The position numbers and the translations under genes are program-made. Below are positions 36,307 to 48,008 of a stretch of DNA of 64,000 bases, one piece after another (within the stretch, counting starts at the first letter, position 1; every line of letters starts with the position of its first letter). This DNA comes from Piezodorus guildinii (lineage: Eukaryota > Arthropoda > Insecta > Hemiptera > Pentatomidae), in contig CM041297.1 in NCBI GenBank assembly GCA_023052935.1, forward strand, positions 100,513,063 through 100,577,062, read 5' to 3'. The notes beneath the pieces are model-generated. The model was not told where the DNA came from. It saw nothing but the letters and a program-made list of their open reading frames with translations, and made no database searches.

Positions 36307-37400
36307 CACCTTAGAAAAACAGGTTTTTTAACATAGAACCTCTATTTTAAGAAATTAAACTTTATTTTTAATAAATAATACAGTTGTAAAGAGAATACGG
36401 TTAATGTGAGTGTATACATCACATCAAACCTTCAAATATTTTATAAAGACTCCCTTGGACCGCCCCTTTCCGTCTTACTACATGTACTGGGGGGTTACAT
36501 TTCTTGCCATCAGATTCAGAGGACGAGACCTGAGAATAGTAACCCAACACCCCTCAAGCACATTATATATCAAGTAGATTTATTTTCATAAGAAAATAAC
36601 TTCTAAAATATCTCCAAAGTGTGTGAATCTTTAACTGAGCTCTTGTTCGTTAAGCTCGATTTTGGTAAGGTAACATATAGATATCAGTAGGCATTTGGCA
36701 TACGTGGTAGTAATTTCAATTGGCCGTTGTGTTATTAGAGTTTTTATTTGTACTTACTTTTTTCGGTAGAGGGGAAGAAGAGAGCATTGTCCCCTTTTCA
36801 GAGGATCCGCCACTAGCAGTAAAGAGTAGAGTTGCAGATACACAAGCAAACCATTGTGAATTTTAAGTGCGCTGGCCCCTTATTGACTTATGGTCGCCTG
36901 ACAAGAGTATCCAATAAGTCGGGACTACAACGGTTCGAAATTAGGTGTTCCGTTGAGTACTGGTCCCTGTTCAATCAAGTGGTCCCTGCGGATAGCATCG
37001 GGGGCCTCATCAAACCATAACAAGCTTCCGTCACAAGTAGCACTAGACTATTTTTTTTCTTCTTGATTGGGAAGGCCAAAATTACAAATTTTTTTCTATC
37101 CTTTGACATTTATTGGTTGATAAATTCATTATCTACAATGGTTCATCATCTCGGATAGTGAAACAACAAAAAGAAAATATGTTGACATTAAAATTCAAAA
37201 AGAACATTAATAATATGTATTTTAAAAAATATTAGATAAAATTGTTATTAATCTTTGCATGAATATAATTATTTTTTTAGTTTATTATTTTCATTAATGA
37301 TCCTTCATTATCGACCAATCAAGATAAATTTGAGGTCTCACGTTTCTATAAACATAAAACATAAAATCTCCTTCTTCTGATTACGCTACAAGCTGTTTAG
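36307..37400. other. Unassigned sequence
   Basis: Two 61-62-codon plus-strand frames (36406-36591, 36832-37020) have no recognisable domain, and I see no repeats. Confidence 0.3.
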
Positions 37401-37476
37401 GTATTGTCCTCCCTGGACGGGGATTCGAACTTAAAACCTTCAGCGTGCTAGCCACTTAACCACGGGTTCTCCCAAA
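37400..37476 (-). mobile_element. SINE-A head fragment
   Basis: Minus-strand tRNA-like head only: ACCCGTGGTTAAGTGGCTAG, then a B-box-like GTTCGAATCCC. The rest of SINE-A is missing, so it is a truncated copy. Confidence 0.7.
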
Positions 37477-37601
37477 TAAAGAATACAATGTAATTGTTAA
37501 TCAAATTAAATTCCCAGTAAAAATATTTCAAAAATAATAAATCATTGATATCGTTTAAGAAATATTAGAGACATAGCTTGAATGTGTCAATCGTGATCGT
37601 T

Positions 37602-37992
37602 AATTGAGACGTTGATTTCCAAAAGGTACTAAAGAACATTTTTTACGAAACTGATTTTTTTAAATATTTGTATTCTCATCACTGTTTGTAATCTAAACCT
37701 TCTATTTTATTTTATCTAATGAGCTCTCAAGTCCCTAAAAAAAGCGATTTAGAAATTCGGCCATTTTCTAAAAGTGCTAATTACGCATTTACTTTCGTTC
37801 CAATTCATACCTAAAAATTTCATTCCGAAACTTTAATATGATGTCATTAATATAGTAAAAATACAATTCTAGATTTTAATGCAAAAAGGCCGAAATTAGG
37901 TAGTTTAATAATATAGTAATGAGAGATTTTCGCGCTTCCTGTAAAATATCCTAGAATGGATATAGTACCTTTTGGAAATCAACGCCTCAATT
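37602..37992 (+). mobile_element. MITE-C, copy 1 (complete)
   Basis: Terminal inverted repeats AATTGAGACGTTGATTTCCA and, at the right end, the complement of AATTGAGGCGTTGATTTCCA, continuing AAAGGTACTA in both. About 390 bp with no coding frame. The second copy at 44313-44672 lies in opposite orientation and shares the interior, which shows that this is a mobile family and not a chance palindrome. Confidence 0.85.
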
Positions 37993-39426
37993 TTCCATTA
38001 TTATAAATTGACAGAGTAGCTGGTATTAGTACAGATAGCTACCGAGCTCTTTAATTAATTCAATACTATAACTCTCGTATTCTCTACATTTATCACTTAT
38101 CCTCGAAATAAAACTCTATCGTATCGTAATAAATGGATCTACCAGAAAAAAATTAAAATATTTAAAAAGAATTATTTAATTATAGATCAATGTTCCAGCA
38201 TAGATTTTAAGCGCTCGTCAGATAGGAGCAGCGTTATTGAAACCCAAATTTATATTATTTATGACTTATGTGGTAACATTAATAATTTAAACAGTCCTAA
38301 TTTAGTTTACCAATACTTTACATATAGCGGGCTACTCAAGTTTCAGTCTCCGTTAGTGTGGTTATCCTAGGAAACAATATAATTGTCTACGCGGCTACCC
38401 AGCAAACTATAAGCCGACCTTAGAAGCCATAGAGTTGGCTCGGGATGGACTATTAGAATCTCTAAAAATAATTAGAGCCTCACCTTCTGGCGACTGAAAT
38501 AGTGTCCCATACGGCATAGGTCCGCATTTCAGGAGTCACAAATCAAATTTATAATGATTATTAGACAGTTTAAGGGTTCTTAACGATAATACTTGAGAAA
38601 TATAAACATAGAAAAAAAATTAAAAATAGGATAATTACCAATTATTTTCAAAATTAACACCTTCGAAACATTAATATAGTCATAAACATTTTTTTCACAT
38701 ATTATGAATTATATTTCTACTTATTTAAGATATATGAAATGAATGGTTTCTTAGAACCTTATATCATTGACCTTGGTACAAGAAGATTTTATAAGTTTTA
38801 ATATAAAAAATAAAACAAAATTAAAATTCCGAATTTAAAATCTTTGTTGAATTGTAAAATTTGTCTAAAAGATAAAAAACAACTATTAAACTACAATATC
38901 TTGTAAAAAAGAAACAAGGGTAATATATTCTAATTAAAAAAATTAAAATATAGCTTATATAAATCACATTTGTGGGGGTTTCAAATTTTCAAAAAAAAAA
39001 AAAAGCCAAAACATAATTAATTACATGATACACGCCTAAAAATACCAAAAATGTTCTTAGAGAGAATCATCAAAACCCATTTTATTCAAGATTTTACCGA
39101 AATTTAGAGACAAAAGTAACTCTATAGCGTTGTTAATCCTATGGAAGTGTCAATCCATAGCTTTTTCATTTATTAGAGTCCAACTATTTTAGCTGGTATT
39201 AATTTTACTCATTATTCCTAAAATTAGAGGGTACAAAAATAAAGAATACAAATCTTAGAAACGTGATAATGGCTAATGAAACTAAAGAATTATTATAACA
39301 TAATATGAGCAAAAATTATTATCTGAATATGTATACGCTCAGCTATCCCTGGAAGAACAGTACTTCCAAGTGATAACTCAATTCAGGGTGGTTCGGTTAT
39401 GGTTAATTTGGTGGAATGTATAGATT
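37993..39426. other. Unassigned AT-rich sequence
   Basis: No recognised gene or repeat. Confidence 0.35.
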
Positions 39427-39428
39427 TA

Positions 39429-40331
39429 TTGGGTTGTTTTACATGAAATGTCCGTTTTTATAGTTTCTGAAATACATAAAGAATTTTGCAGGTCTCTGTT
39501 GTTTTCTTCCGAATGTTTACATATTTAAAGTAAACAGGCACTAATCCTCTACCTTTGTATTATAAACATTAGCTTCCCAATCAATTACTCACTTTTTATA
39601 TGAACATGGAAACACGCGATTTTAGAGTAATATTTTTGTACGAGTTTAACCTCGGCCATTCAGCCGCTAAGGCCGCTAGAAATATTTGCAAGGCGTTTGG
39701 GGAAGGGAGTGTTAATGAACGGACCATTCGCCGTTGGTTTGCAAAGTTTTCAGCTGGGGATATCGACTTGGAAAACTTGCTCCGAGGAAGACCTCCGTCC
39801 GTAATAGACAACGATGTCCTCAAACATACAGTAGAAGGAAACCCCTACCAAACAGTTAAAGGACTCTCAGCACAACTAAATGCAAGTGCATCTACCGTTT
39901 CCAGACATTTAAAGTGTATTGGGAAAGTAAAAAAGCTCGATACATGGGTACCGCATGATCTCACTGAGCTGCAGCAAGACCCCATGTTTCAAAACATACC
40001 GTGCAAAAATTGAAATAACTGGGCTACGAAGTTCTTCCGCACCCACCATATCTCCCGACTTGTCTCTAACAGATTACTACCTGTTTATGAATTTAGACAA
40101 CTTCGTCAAAGGAATACTTTTTGAAAATGATGATCAAGTGAAAAGTGCGGTTTCAGATTTTGTTTCACTTCAAAGCTCAGAGTTTTCAATTCGGAGATAA
40201 AAAAGTTGGTGTCACGTTGGGAAAAATGTGTAGAAAAAGAAGGTAAATACTTCGAATAAAATTGTCTTGTTTTCATATCGCATTTTTAATAAAAATCCTT
40301 TACCTTGAAAACGGATATTTCATGTGACCAA
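39429..40331 (+). mobile_element. Internally deleted mariner element, copy 2
   Basis: Inverted ends TTGGGTTGTTTTACATGAAA and the complement of TTGGTCACATGAAATATCCG, with TA on both outer sides (39427-39428, 40332-40333). About 903 bp. It has the same internal deletion as the element at 2117-3062. Confidence 0.92.
39600..40260 (+). pseudogene. mariner transposase pseudogene (core deleted)
   Basis: The frame 39600-40013 encodes the N-terminal DNA-binding half: FNLGHSAAKAARNICKAFG, then SVNERTIRRWFAKF, GRPPSV, and a second HTH (QTVKGLSAQLNASASTVSRH). At about 39975 it passes straight from the LTELQQ text into RPHVSKHT text in another frame, then LGYEVLPHPPY and the SLTDYYLF and NLDNFVKG blocks of the C-terminal part (next frame 39955-40200). 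The segment holding the first two catalytic Asp residues is gone. Because the N-terminal half could still be translated, a DNA-binding, non-catalytic product is conceivable but unproven. Confidence 0.9.
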
Positions 40332-40333
40332 TA

Positions 40334-40803
40334 TATCCACGTAAACGAAGTCCTGTTGAGCGTTGAAGAAAACGACAGCAGGGCGGCCCTTTTAAGTTCC
40401 AAGAGAAACGATGAGAAGAAGAAGAAATACGTTTGTGCAAAGTGAAGTACGTTGAGAGGAAGATAAGGATCCATAAACGGCACAGCCTCACCGCCCAGAC
40501 GCTAACTTAATACTCGACTTGCTCGAGTCAGTAATAAAACAATTGAAGTACGATCTTCTTCTACTGTCTTTTACTCCTACCTTTGTCGCGATCGTAGTGA
40601 AAACTTTTAATTATATTTAAAATAGCTATTTTTTAAAACGAATATAAAATAAAGATTAATACAAAAATGATCTTATGATAAATATTATAAAAGATATGGA
40701 GTTTTTTATTTTCAATTAAACAGCTATAAAAAAACTTATCAGGCCATAACATATGACGTGAACAAAACTAACCACTCAAGTTTATATGCTTTGCGTCTCT
40801 CTC
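40334..40803. other. Unassigned sequence
   Basis: Slightly less AT-rich at 40340-40560, with GAAGAAGAAG and CTCGACTTGCTCGAG tracts. I see no protein motif. The two minus-strand frames here are unsupported. Confidence 0.3.
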
Positions 40804-40816
40804 CATTACACTCTAC

Positions 40817-41123
40817 TTTTTTTTTTTTTTTTTTTTTTTTTTCGGTTGGCGCGACAGGCCTTGGAGGCCCTTGGCCGCGCGGTATGGTTTATATTCCACA
40901 CCGCGATACTCGATGACATTTAATAGGGTAGGGTCATCACTCCCTACGCCTATTTTCGTGGGTGGCAGTCAATTAGCTGACGGGTCCCACATACCCGGGG
41001 GAGATTGTGAGTGAATCCCCATTTATTTAAATGCTTGAAAAAGTCCCCCTGAGACTGGGATTCGAACTTACAACTTCAGCGTGGCAGGCTAGCGCGCTAA
41101 CTACTCAGCCACGGGCTCCCCTA
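40817..41123 (-). mobile_element. SINE-A copy with exact target-site duplications
   Basis: Sense on the minus strand, head GGGGAGCCCGTGGCTGAGTA, 3' A tail (T run at 40817-40842 on the plus strand). Flanked by identical 13-bp CATTACACTCTAC (40804-40816 and 41124-41136). A and B boxes are present; the A box ends GTA where the consensus has GTGG. The overlapping frame at 41031-41255 is not a gene. Confidence 0.92.
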
Positions 41124-41136
41124 CATTACACTCTAC

Positions 41137-41795
41137 AGGCTTGTATATTAGATAACAGTTTTTTTAAGTACGTTATTAGCTTCCAAAAGGACGGGATGTC
41201 AAGATTCCATGAGGAATTAAAAAAAAGAAGTAAGAATTGCAAATTTGTTGAATGAGAGAAGAAGAGTGTTTTCAATCCGTGAAACTGATTAACAATTCCG
41301 TATATCGTAATATCGTAAGCTCACCTCTTCTGAAAAATCCCAAGGTATGAAGCAAAAAAAAAAAAATTATTTTTCCTTTGTTAAAATCGATTTGGCTGAT
41401 ATTTCGTATCGTTCCCAAAATTAGATAGTACAAAAACATTATCGGTACAGCAGAGTACCGCTTTTAACACATTATCTGGCCTGTTAAACTAAATAACAGA
41501 ATTCAATAATAAAATAAAACGTTCCGAGTATTAACAGTAGTAGTTTTTTTCAGATGAGGATTTTTATTTTTAAATATTTTACAAGAGGCCACATGCTTCA
41601 ACCTTTATACATGTGGTAATTGCACCAATTACATGTTACTTTTACGTGATATTTACAGGGGTTGATGTTTATTGTAGCTTAAGGTACGTTTAGAACAGTA
41701 GGAAAAATCATTAAAAACACAACCTTACAAAAACCTTTAAAAAAAAATAAAGTAAAAATAAAACAATTAAAGTAAAAACAAAACAAATTATAGTA
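41137..41795. other. Unassigned AT-rich sequence
   Basis: No recognised gene or repeat. Confidence 0.35.
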
Positions 41796-41799
41796 CAAA

Positions 41800-42075
41800 A
41801 CAAAGCCAAGTAAAAACAAAATAACAATATTTTGGTTATGTATTCTGCACCACCTCCATTTTCCGAGTAATTGGAATGGCATGTGTAACTCTAGACTGGG
41901 GCAGCATAGGTCAATATAGGACGAATGACAGTTTTGTAGAGAATTAGTTTGTTTTTTGGTGTAAATTTTTAAGTATCTATTGAAGTATGGGTTCATCTTG
42001 TTAATATTTTTTGCTCCATTGCATTTATATTATGTATGTGTTTTGTGAAACTTAATGATTTATCCATTTAATTTA
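41800..42075 (-). pseudogene. Jockey-superfamily RT C-terminal relic
   Basis: The minus strand reads, across two frames, NKMNPYFNR followed by LYKTVIRPILTYAAPVWSYT, the classic segment after the RT catalytic core in jockey-superfamily LINEs ('L-Y-----R--L-Y--P-W'). Two frames are needed, so it is a pseudogene. The frame at 41996-41679 covers only part of it. It differs from the family at 31003-32114 and is closer to the type of the neighbour at 42500-43270. Confidence 0.7.
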
Positions 42076-42499
42076 TAGACTGGACCCATGAGAAACAGTA
42101 ATAGTGGTTTCATATGTCAAACAGATTTTTTTTTAAAGAAAACTTGCACAGGCAAAGAAGATTCCTCAGACAAAAAATATATCAGAAGCGAAAATAAAAA
42201 ACGAAACACAATTTTTTTTTTTGATTCATTGAAAAAATGAATGATCGCCCTCGCATGAAATGATAGGCCCACCCAGCCTAATTTAGTTACCTGGAATTGG
42301 ATTCTGTCCACTCCCTTTTGATAGGATTGATCCGATCCAAGTCCCTGGATATTGAGTTACGTCCTTTTCAAAGAAAGAAAACCGCCCCGACATGTGAGGC
42401 TCCAAAAAACCACCCCCTCTAGGGAATATAATCGAATCAGAAGTGTCATAGAAATGAGCCTAAATTTATCTATCTTATAAGCTTACATATTATAGGCCA

Positions 42500-43270
42500 A
42501 CCAAATCAAGATAAATTCAGCTCTCATCCCATGGTCAAAATCCGTGCAGTACCTAGGCATAACATTAGACAAATCTCTTACTTTTACAGATCATATCAAT
42601 AGAAAAATCGATAAAGCCAAAAAATATTTAAAATGTCCCCATAATTCAACAAAAAATCCCATTTGAGCTCTCATAACAAATTAATAAAATAGAAATCAGT
42701 TATTCGCCCGTTAATTACATACGCCTCACCAGTTTGGAGCTCAACCTGCTTGACTAACTACTAAAAACTTGAAAGAATTCAAAATATATCAATGCGGATA
42801 ATTAACAATTACCCCCGCTACACTGAAATATCATCTATGCTCCAGGACTTGCAGCTTCCAACAATACAACATTTTGTCCACACTCAAACAGCTTCTTACT
42901 TCAGTAAAACACCAGTCTCCAAAAATCCATTAATAAAGGAAATCGATAACTATAATAAAACATCTGTAAAACGCTACACTCATAAAAGAACTAAACATAT
43001 ATTGCTAACTTAAGCTAGTTTGTTTTAATTCCTAATTTTATATTATCAATTATGTTATCCGTTTTTATTTGTAGGTTTTTGTATAATTTTTCCTACAACC
43101 ATATATAATCACAATTTAATGTTACCACTAATTATAGATTAGTTAATTAGATTATAACTACCAAATGAACCAAACATTTGCTGATTGTAAGGATGTCTCA
43201 TCCGAAATCATTTATAAATATTTTGTCAGTTTGTAAATATGTAAATAAAGTTTATTTTCTTCTTCTTCTT
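42500..43270 (+). pseudogene. Jockey-superfamily RT C-terminal relic with 3' UTR
   Basis: Reads SVQYLGITLDKSLTFTDHI, then NRKIDKAKKYLK, then (shifted) SVIRPLITYASPVWSSTCLT and ERIQNISMRIINNYPRYTEI, ending with a stop at 43011-43013. The final 73 codons (42792-43013) are open. Frame breaks occur near 42650 and 42760. The 3' UTR runs to a (TTC)8 microsatellite at 43257-43280. Only the region after the RT core remains. Confidence 0.82.
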
Positions 43271-43280
43271 CTTCTTCTTC
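43257..43280. repeat. (TTC)n microsatellite
   Basis: Eight TTC units at the end of the LINE relic, which could be its terminal simple repeat. Confidence 0.95.
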
Positions 43281-43284
43281 TATT

Positions 43285-44310
43285 ACAGGCCATAAAAATA
43301 TACTATACAAACATTATATAATTTAATAAGGCTCAAAGCAATACGATAAACTCAGCAAGATATTAATATATTAATGTATAATAAGAGAATCTCATAGTGA
43401 GTGATCAGGATGACCACTAGTGAGGTGCGGAAAGAAAAACGAAACTCTCTGGAAAAGCAATAGATCATTGATACGTCATTCAATAATCCACTGATTTTCC
43501 CAGGCATGAAGAAATTTAGTTTGCGGACGGATCGGCTGAATGATGATTAATTTAAATTAACAAATTTGACAAAAAATAAATGTTTAAAACGTATATGTTT
43601 TCATTCAAACCAATATAGCTGCTAAACTGTGGGCCCTATGTTATATAACAAATATTATTTTCCATTAAATTTCTGATAAAGTAACTTCCGGAAAATTTTC
43701 AATTCACACAGGATTCGTGTTACATTTTTAAGGGTGAAAAAACTTACAAAAAACAAATGATTTTTTATGTAAATCAATATAGTTCCTAAGCAATTGGTCC
43801 TAACGACAAATTTTATATAAAAATATGATATTATCTACTAAATTTATGACTAGGAAATTGTCAATATTTTTATTCGAGGTAGAGCGTGTCAAAAAAGCTC
43901 CTACACTAAAAATGTAGGCAAAACGTAAGATGTCTTTTTATTTTTGTTTTAAACGATATAGGTCCTAGGTCCTGTTTTTTTTTGTTTCGTATTCCCTTTT
44001 GTTACCTCTTCTTAAAACCTTAGTTTTTGAATATTCTCCTTTTTCTGCATTTTGCATATTGTATTTTCTGGGTTTTAGCAATAAATGTTATATACAGAAA
44101 TAACTTCAATTTTTTTATGCGAGCATCACCAAAACAGCTTTTTGGCACAGACTTAATAAATGTAGCAAAACTTTTTTTCATTCAAACCAAAAAAGCTCCT
44201 AAATTATTTCGTATAATTTCATGAGTGCCAATTATTGATATAATCTTACTAATCAATTACCATGTATGATTTTTTTAGAAGTTCCAAAACACTAAATTTT
44301 TGCCCTTCAT
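43285..44310. other. Unassigned AT-rich sequence
   Basis: No recognised gene or repeat. Confidence 0.35.
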
Positions 44311-44312
44311 GA

Positions 44313-44672
44313 ATTGAGACGTTGAGTTCCAAAAGGTAATATATCCATTCCAGGAAATTTTACATGAAGAGCGAAAATCTCTAATTACTATATTATCAAA
44401 GGCGCTAATTTCATTCTTTTCGCATTAAAATATAAAATTTGTTTTTTTAATATGATAATAACGTATTAAAATTATGAAATGAAATGTTTTAGAATGATAT
44501 GGTACTAAACCTAATATGTAATTTAGTACCTTTAGAAAATAATCATATTTCTAAATCGCGTTACTAAAGGACTTGAGTGTTCATTTGATAAAATCAAATA
44601 GAAGATTAAGATAAAACTAAATTTTGAGAATAGAAATATATTAAAAAAATCAATTTCGTAAAAAATGTAATT
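44313..44672 (-). mobile_element. MITE-C, copy 2 (one end missing)
   Basis: Starts GAATTGAGACGTTGAGTTCC and follows MITE-C copy 1 in inverted orientation: AAAATCTCTAATTACTATAT corresponds to the copy-1 right half, and TCAATTTCGTAAAAAATGT to its left half. The far terminal repeat is lost. Confidence 0.8.
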
Positions 44673-45585
44673 AAAAAATTGCCGAATAATAGGGTATCAT
44701 AGATAATCAGCTGCCATTTGGAAACGAAAAATCTGACGAAAATGTCGAGAACTGAGAACAATATTGGGGTTACGATTGATTTTATTACAGCGAACAGTAG
44801 ACGGACGGATTTTTTTTTTTGTGGATTCCCTGTAGTTAGCAGGGAAAACATGTATCTACGTAACACGTATCTAATCATAAATTTAAGAATGTTTTTTTTT
44901 TTTTTTTTTTTTTTTTTATTTGAGTCGATTACAAACTAATATAATATAACCAACAATTATACAAAAGCAGAAATCAATTCATTGAACAGGATTAAATATT
45001 AAAGTCTTCGATATCACTGACTCAGCTTAGACATAATACACCCACACCTGTGGTCGGCTTTTGCCAAAGGCTGTTCTAAAAAAGTAAAATCATCCGGAAG
45101 TTGGAAAGAGGAGCAGAAGACCAAATCAGATCATGAAATCACAGGTCAGCCACACCAAAATAGAAGATTAGTCGACCTCATTAATCGTAAAATGATAAAA
45201 TAATAAACATTCCAATCAAACATTAAGTTTATGGTTAATAAAATTAACTAATAGCCGTATTTTAAAAAATCTGGTTTGCACAACATATGACTTCCTTTTA
45301 AGTCCCTTGTTGAAACCAGTTTAAGATAATTTAGTTAAATTTAAACACGGGCTTATTAAATTTTAATTACGTTCATAGTTTAACAATAAAATAAATTTTA
45401 GAACTTTTCTTATAAATAAACTTAGATTATAAATAAATCTAAAGTCAAGAAAAAGTAAAAACTAAGTATATTGTGTTTCAACGGAACCAAAGATTTAATA
45501 ATGTAAAAATAAAAATGGTTATCTACAACACTCACTCTAGTTTATCCTCTTATCAATCTCTACATATGTATCATCATCCTCTATC
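44673..45585. other. Unassigned AT-rich sequence
   Basis: A long T run lies at 44893-44918. At 45268-45300 a degenerate R terminus (AAAAAATCTGGTTTGCACAA) may be present. No gene seen. Confidence 0.35.
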
Positions 45586-45589
45586 TATA

Positions 45590-46425
45590 CAAATATTTGT
45601 ATGTTAGCTTACATTTATTCAAAAATGTTTATCTTTCCAAAAATATATTCATTCGATTCATCTTTGGGATCTCCAGAGACACCTCTGTCACTCGATTCTA
45701 CGAAGAGTAAAAGTGGCTTTATCCTTACTACCGTCGCAAGTACTTCCTGGCTTCTTTCCTCTATCAAGTTATCCGATCCCGCCGTCCATCGTATATCTCT
45801 GATCTCTTATTATTTAAATCTTCAATCCATTCCCACAATGCTCCTATGCGGCCTTCTGATGTTTATATTATACCCCCATCGAACAGCTTTCGACAGATCT
45901 TTCATAATCCGATTCTGTTCCATATGAAACTCTATTCCTTATGATATCCGTAATTCTAATACTCTTTCAACTTTCAAATCTCGTCTATTCCATTACTTCC
46001 TGTCCGGTCAATTCTCAAACAATCCTAACTGATCCAATTTTCATTAAATTTGTAAATAGAAAAAAAGTTATAGAATTGTTTCGTTATTTTTTATTGTTTT
46101 TTTTTTCAATTAAGTAAGAATTCTATTTTATTTTTTAGTCGAGGTTATGTACGGGAACACGATAATCATTTATCTATTTTATTCTTTAATCATCACTTAT
46201 ATTTTTTGCAAATATTCTTATAGCCATTAGTTTTCTATATATTGGTTTATTATTTTATTTTTTTCATTTGTCTTATTGTGTTTTAATTTATACTTATTAT
46301 TATTCACTGTACATTTCTTACTTTATTTTTTATTTATTTAGCTGCGTCAGTAATAGTCAACCTTACATGCTGACGCAGCTGTGTAGCATAGAATATAGTA
46401 TGTACAAATAAAAAAAAGATAATTT
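45590..46425 (+). pseudogene. LINE RT C-terminal relic with structured 3' UTR
   Basis: Near 45885-46030 the plus strand reads RTAFDRSFIIRFCSI, a stop, then NSIPYDIRNSNTLSTFKSRL and FHYFL. This is the terminal signature of many jockey/CR1-type ORF2 proteins ('R----RSF--R---LWN-LP--IR---S---FK--L'), with the usual Trp replaced by a stop. The upstream part (45601-45885) is frame-shifted. The A/T-rich 3' UTR ends near 46425 with an A-rich tail and contains a strong hairpin at 46340-46380. Confidence 0.78.
46340..46380 (+). other. 3'-UTR hairpin of the LINE relic
   Basis: Perfect 11-bp stem AGCTGCGTCAG / CTGACGCAGCT with a 19-nt loop, about 40 bp before the element's 3' end. A 3' stem-loop recognised by the element's own RT is known for several LINE families. 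Here the role is inferred from position. Confidence 0.75.
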
Positions 46426-46502
46426 GAATTTAAATTTATATTATGAAAACAATTTTTTTATTAAAATGTAACTAAAAGCAAAATGTTTTTTAAACAAATT
46501 TT

Positions 46503-46542
46503 TAGTCTTGAAAATGGGGGAAATGCCCCGAAACGTTGACTA
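46503..46542 (+). ncRNA. Decayed hammerhead ribozyme motif
   Basis: A strong stem II (GGGG/CCCC around GAAATG) is followed by GAAACGTTGAC exactly as in hammerhead motifs of Penelope-like elements. The first core strand reads CTTGAAAA instead of CTGATGA, so the catalytic core is broken. It lies ~0.95 kb upstream of the GIY-YIG relic on the same strand. Confidence 0.55.
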
Positions 46543-46744
46543 CCACTTATGACAATTTGTGGATCAATGAAAATAATAAAGATTTGGAAGAAAAAATGTG
46601 TTATTTTAATATGAATAAAAAAGTAAATCTTCCTTAAGTAATATGGATAAAGAAATTATTATTATATTATACATCAGTAGTAATGTAATTAACCTGGAAA
46701 TATAATTAAAAAAAGAAAAAAAAAATGCTCAGATAACTCAACTA

Positions 46745-46865
46745 CTCTGAAGAAGGGGCTATGGAATAAAATGAGTTCCATCATAATCCGTAAAGCCGTT
46801 TTAGAGAAAATCGTAAATAATTGTTAAATGCGTAGTATAAAGTGTCGCTTGTGAATAACATATTA
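46745..46865 (-). repeat. Family R fragment
   Basis: AAAGCCGTTTTAGAGAAAAT, CGTAAATAATTG and GCGTAGTATAAAGTG match the conserved middle of R in minus orientation. Confidence 0.5.
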
Positions 46866-47454
46866 AAAGCATGGCTTTGCGTGTTTTAGCTGTAATATTA
46901 TATCGTATCAGTCTAAAAACTGAGCAGCTAGCGTTCCAGTCTATCTGTTTTGCACAGTCGCAATCAGTTGGAATAATTAGATTTTAGGGGTGATGGAATC
47001 CCAGAAGCTCCCGTTTCTATAATCACTCAATGGAGGATTCACTGTGACGGTCGTTTAATGTTCCATTTAGGGTGGAGTACTTGGAACAGATCGTCAGTGA
47101 ACAACTTTAGCTTAAGTACTTGACCTTGTAATAAGCATCAGGGGTTTTCCTCGGCCTAGGCCTGGTAAAGTAGAAACTCATGACAGGTTTATGTGAAGAG
47201 TTTAGTTATAAATATTTCTAATTATACAATTCATGACACAAAAAAACCCTTATAAACTGTAATATGGACATAATAAAAATAGTTTAATTGGAAGAATGCA
47301 ATATGATAATAAATAATTAGTAGGTACCTCATCTATCCAAATAAATTAAGAGAACATTTGTTGAATTTGATTTACCACAGATAAAATTAGGACTATATAA
47401 CCATAATAAACTAAGTTATCATTTATCAAACATTAAAGATCCCATTTTACCACG

Positions 47455-47765
47455 TTAATGGACGTTAACGTTATTTATAAAATGAATTGTATAGATTGTG
47501 ATGAGATATACATAGGAGAAACCTCTAAAAAAATCACAAAAGTAATAATTGCAAAAATATAAACACCAAAGCATTGGCACAACATGGTATTCAGCTTCAC
47601 GATTTTTATTTTGATAAACATACAATTTTGGAAATAGTTTTAATAGAAAAACAATCGAATCAATATATATAAACAAAAATATAAAAGATCCCATGAATTA
47701 TAAAACAGATTCAAAGCACCTTAGTTCTTACTATGCAGATACAATATTAAATTGTAAATTGTAAA
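47455..47765 (+). pseudogene. Penelope-like element GIY-YIG endonuclease relic
   Basis: The plus-strand reading gives VNVIYKMNCIDCDEIYIGET, the N-terminal core of the GIY-YIG nuclease of Penelope-like retroelements: a CxxC pair directly before YIGET. After a stop at 47560 and a frame change, NTKALAQHGIQLHDFYFD and KHTILEIVLIEKQSNQ continue the domain, and MNYKTDSKHLSSYYADTILN ends in a stop at about 47762, matching the short tail typical of these ORFs. No reverse transcriptase core is recognisable upstream. Stops and a frameshift make it dead. The minus-strand frame at 47455-47694 is a shadow. Confidence 0.82.
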
Positions 47766-48008
47766 CCTTACCTTACTGACCTATATTTAATAATAAATCA
47801 GTGTGTAATTTCTGCAGTAAATAGGATGACCCTAATCCACAAGGGGCCAAAGAATACGTCAGTTTTTCCTTAGTGATATTTTTTATTTAAACAATTTTAA
47901 TGACATAAATTATTGACAAAATTTTAATTAAAAATGGGTAATATTATAATTTTTAAACGAATCTCAGGTAAATATATTTTTTATGTAACCTTGTTATATA
48001 TAGCATTT

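Noticed and set aside
11041..41123. tRNA genes at 11.3, 13.4, 24.4, 36.3 and 41.1 kb
   Set aside because: Promoter boxes and tRNA-like heads are present, but each continues into a conserved non-tRNA body and several have target duplications; they are SINEs.
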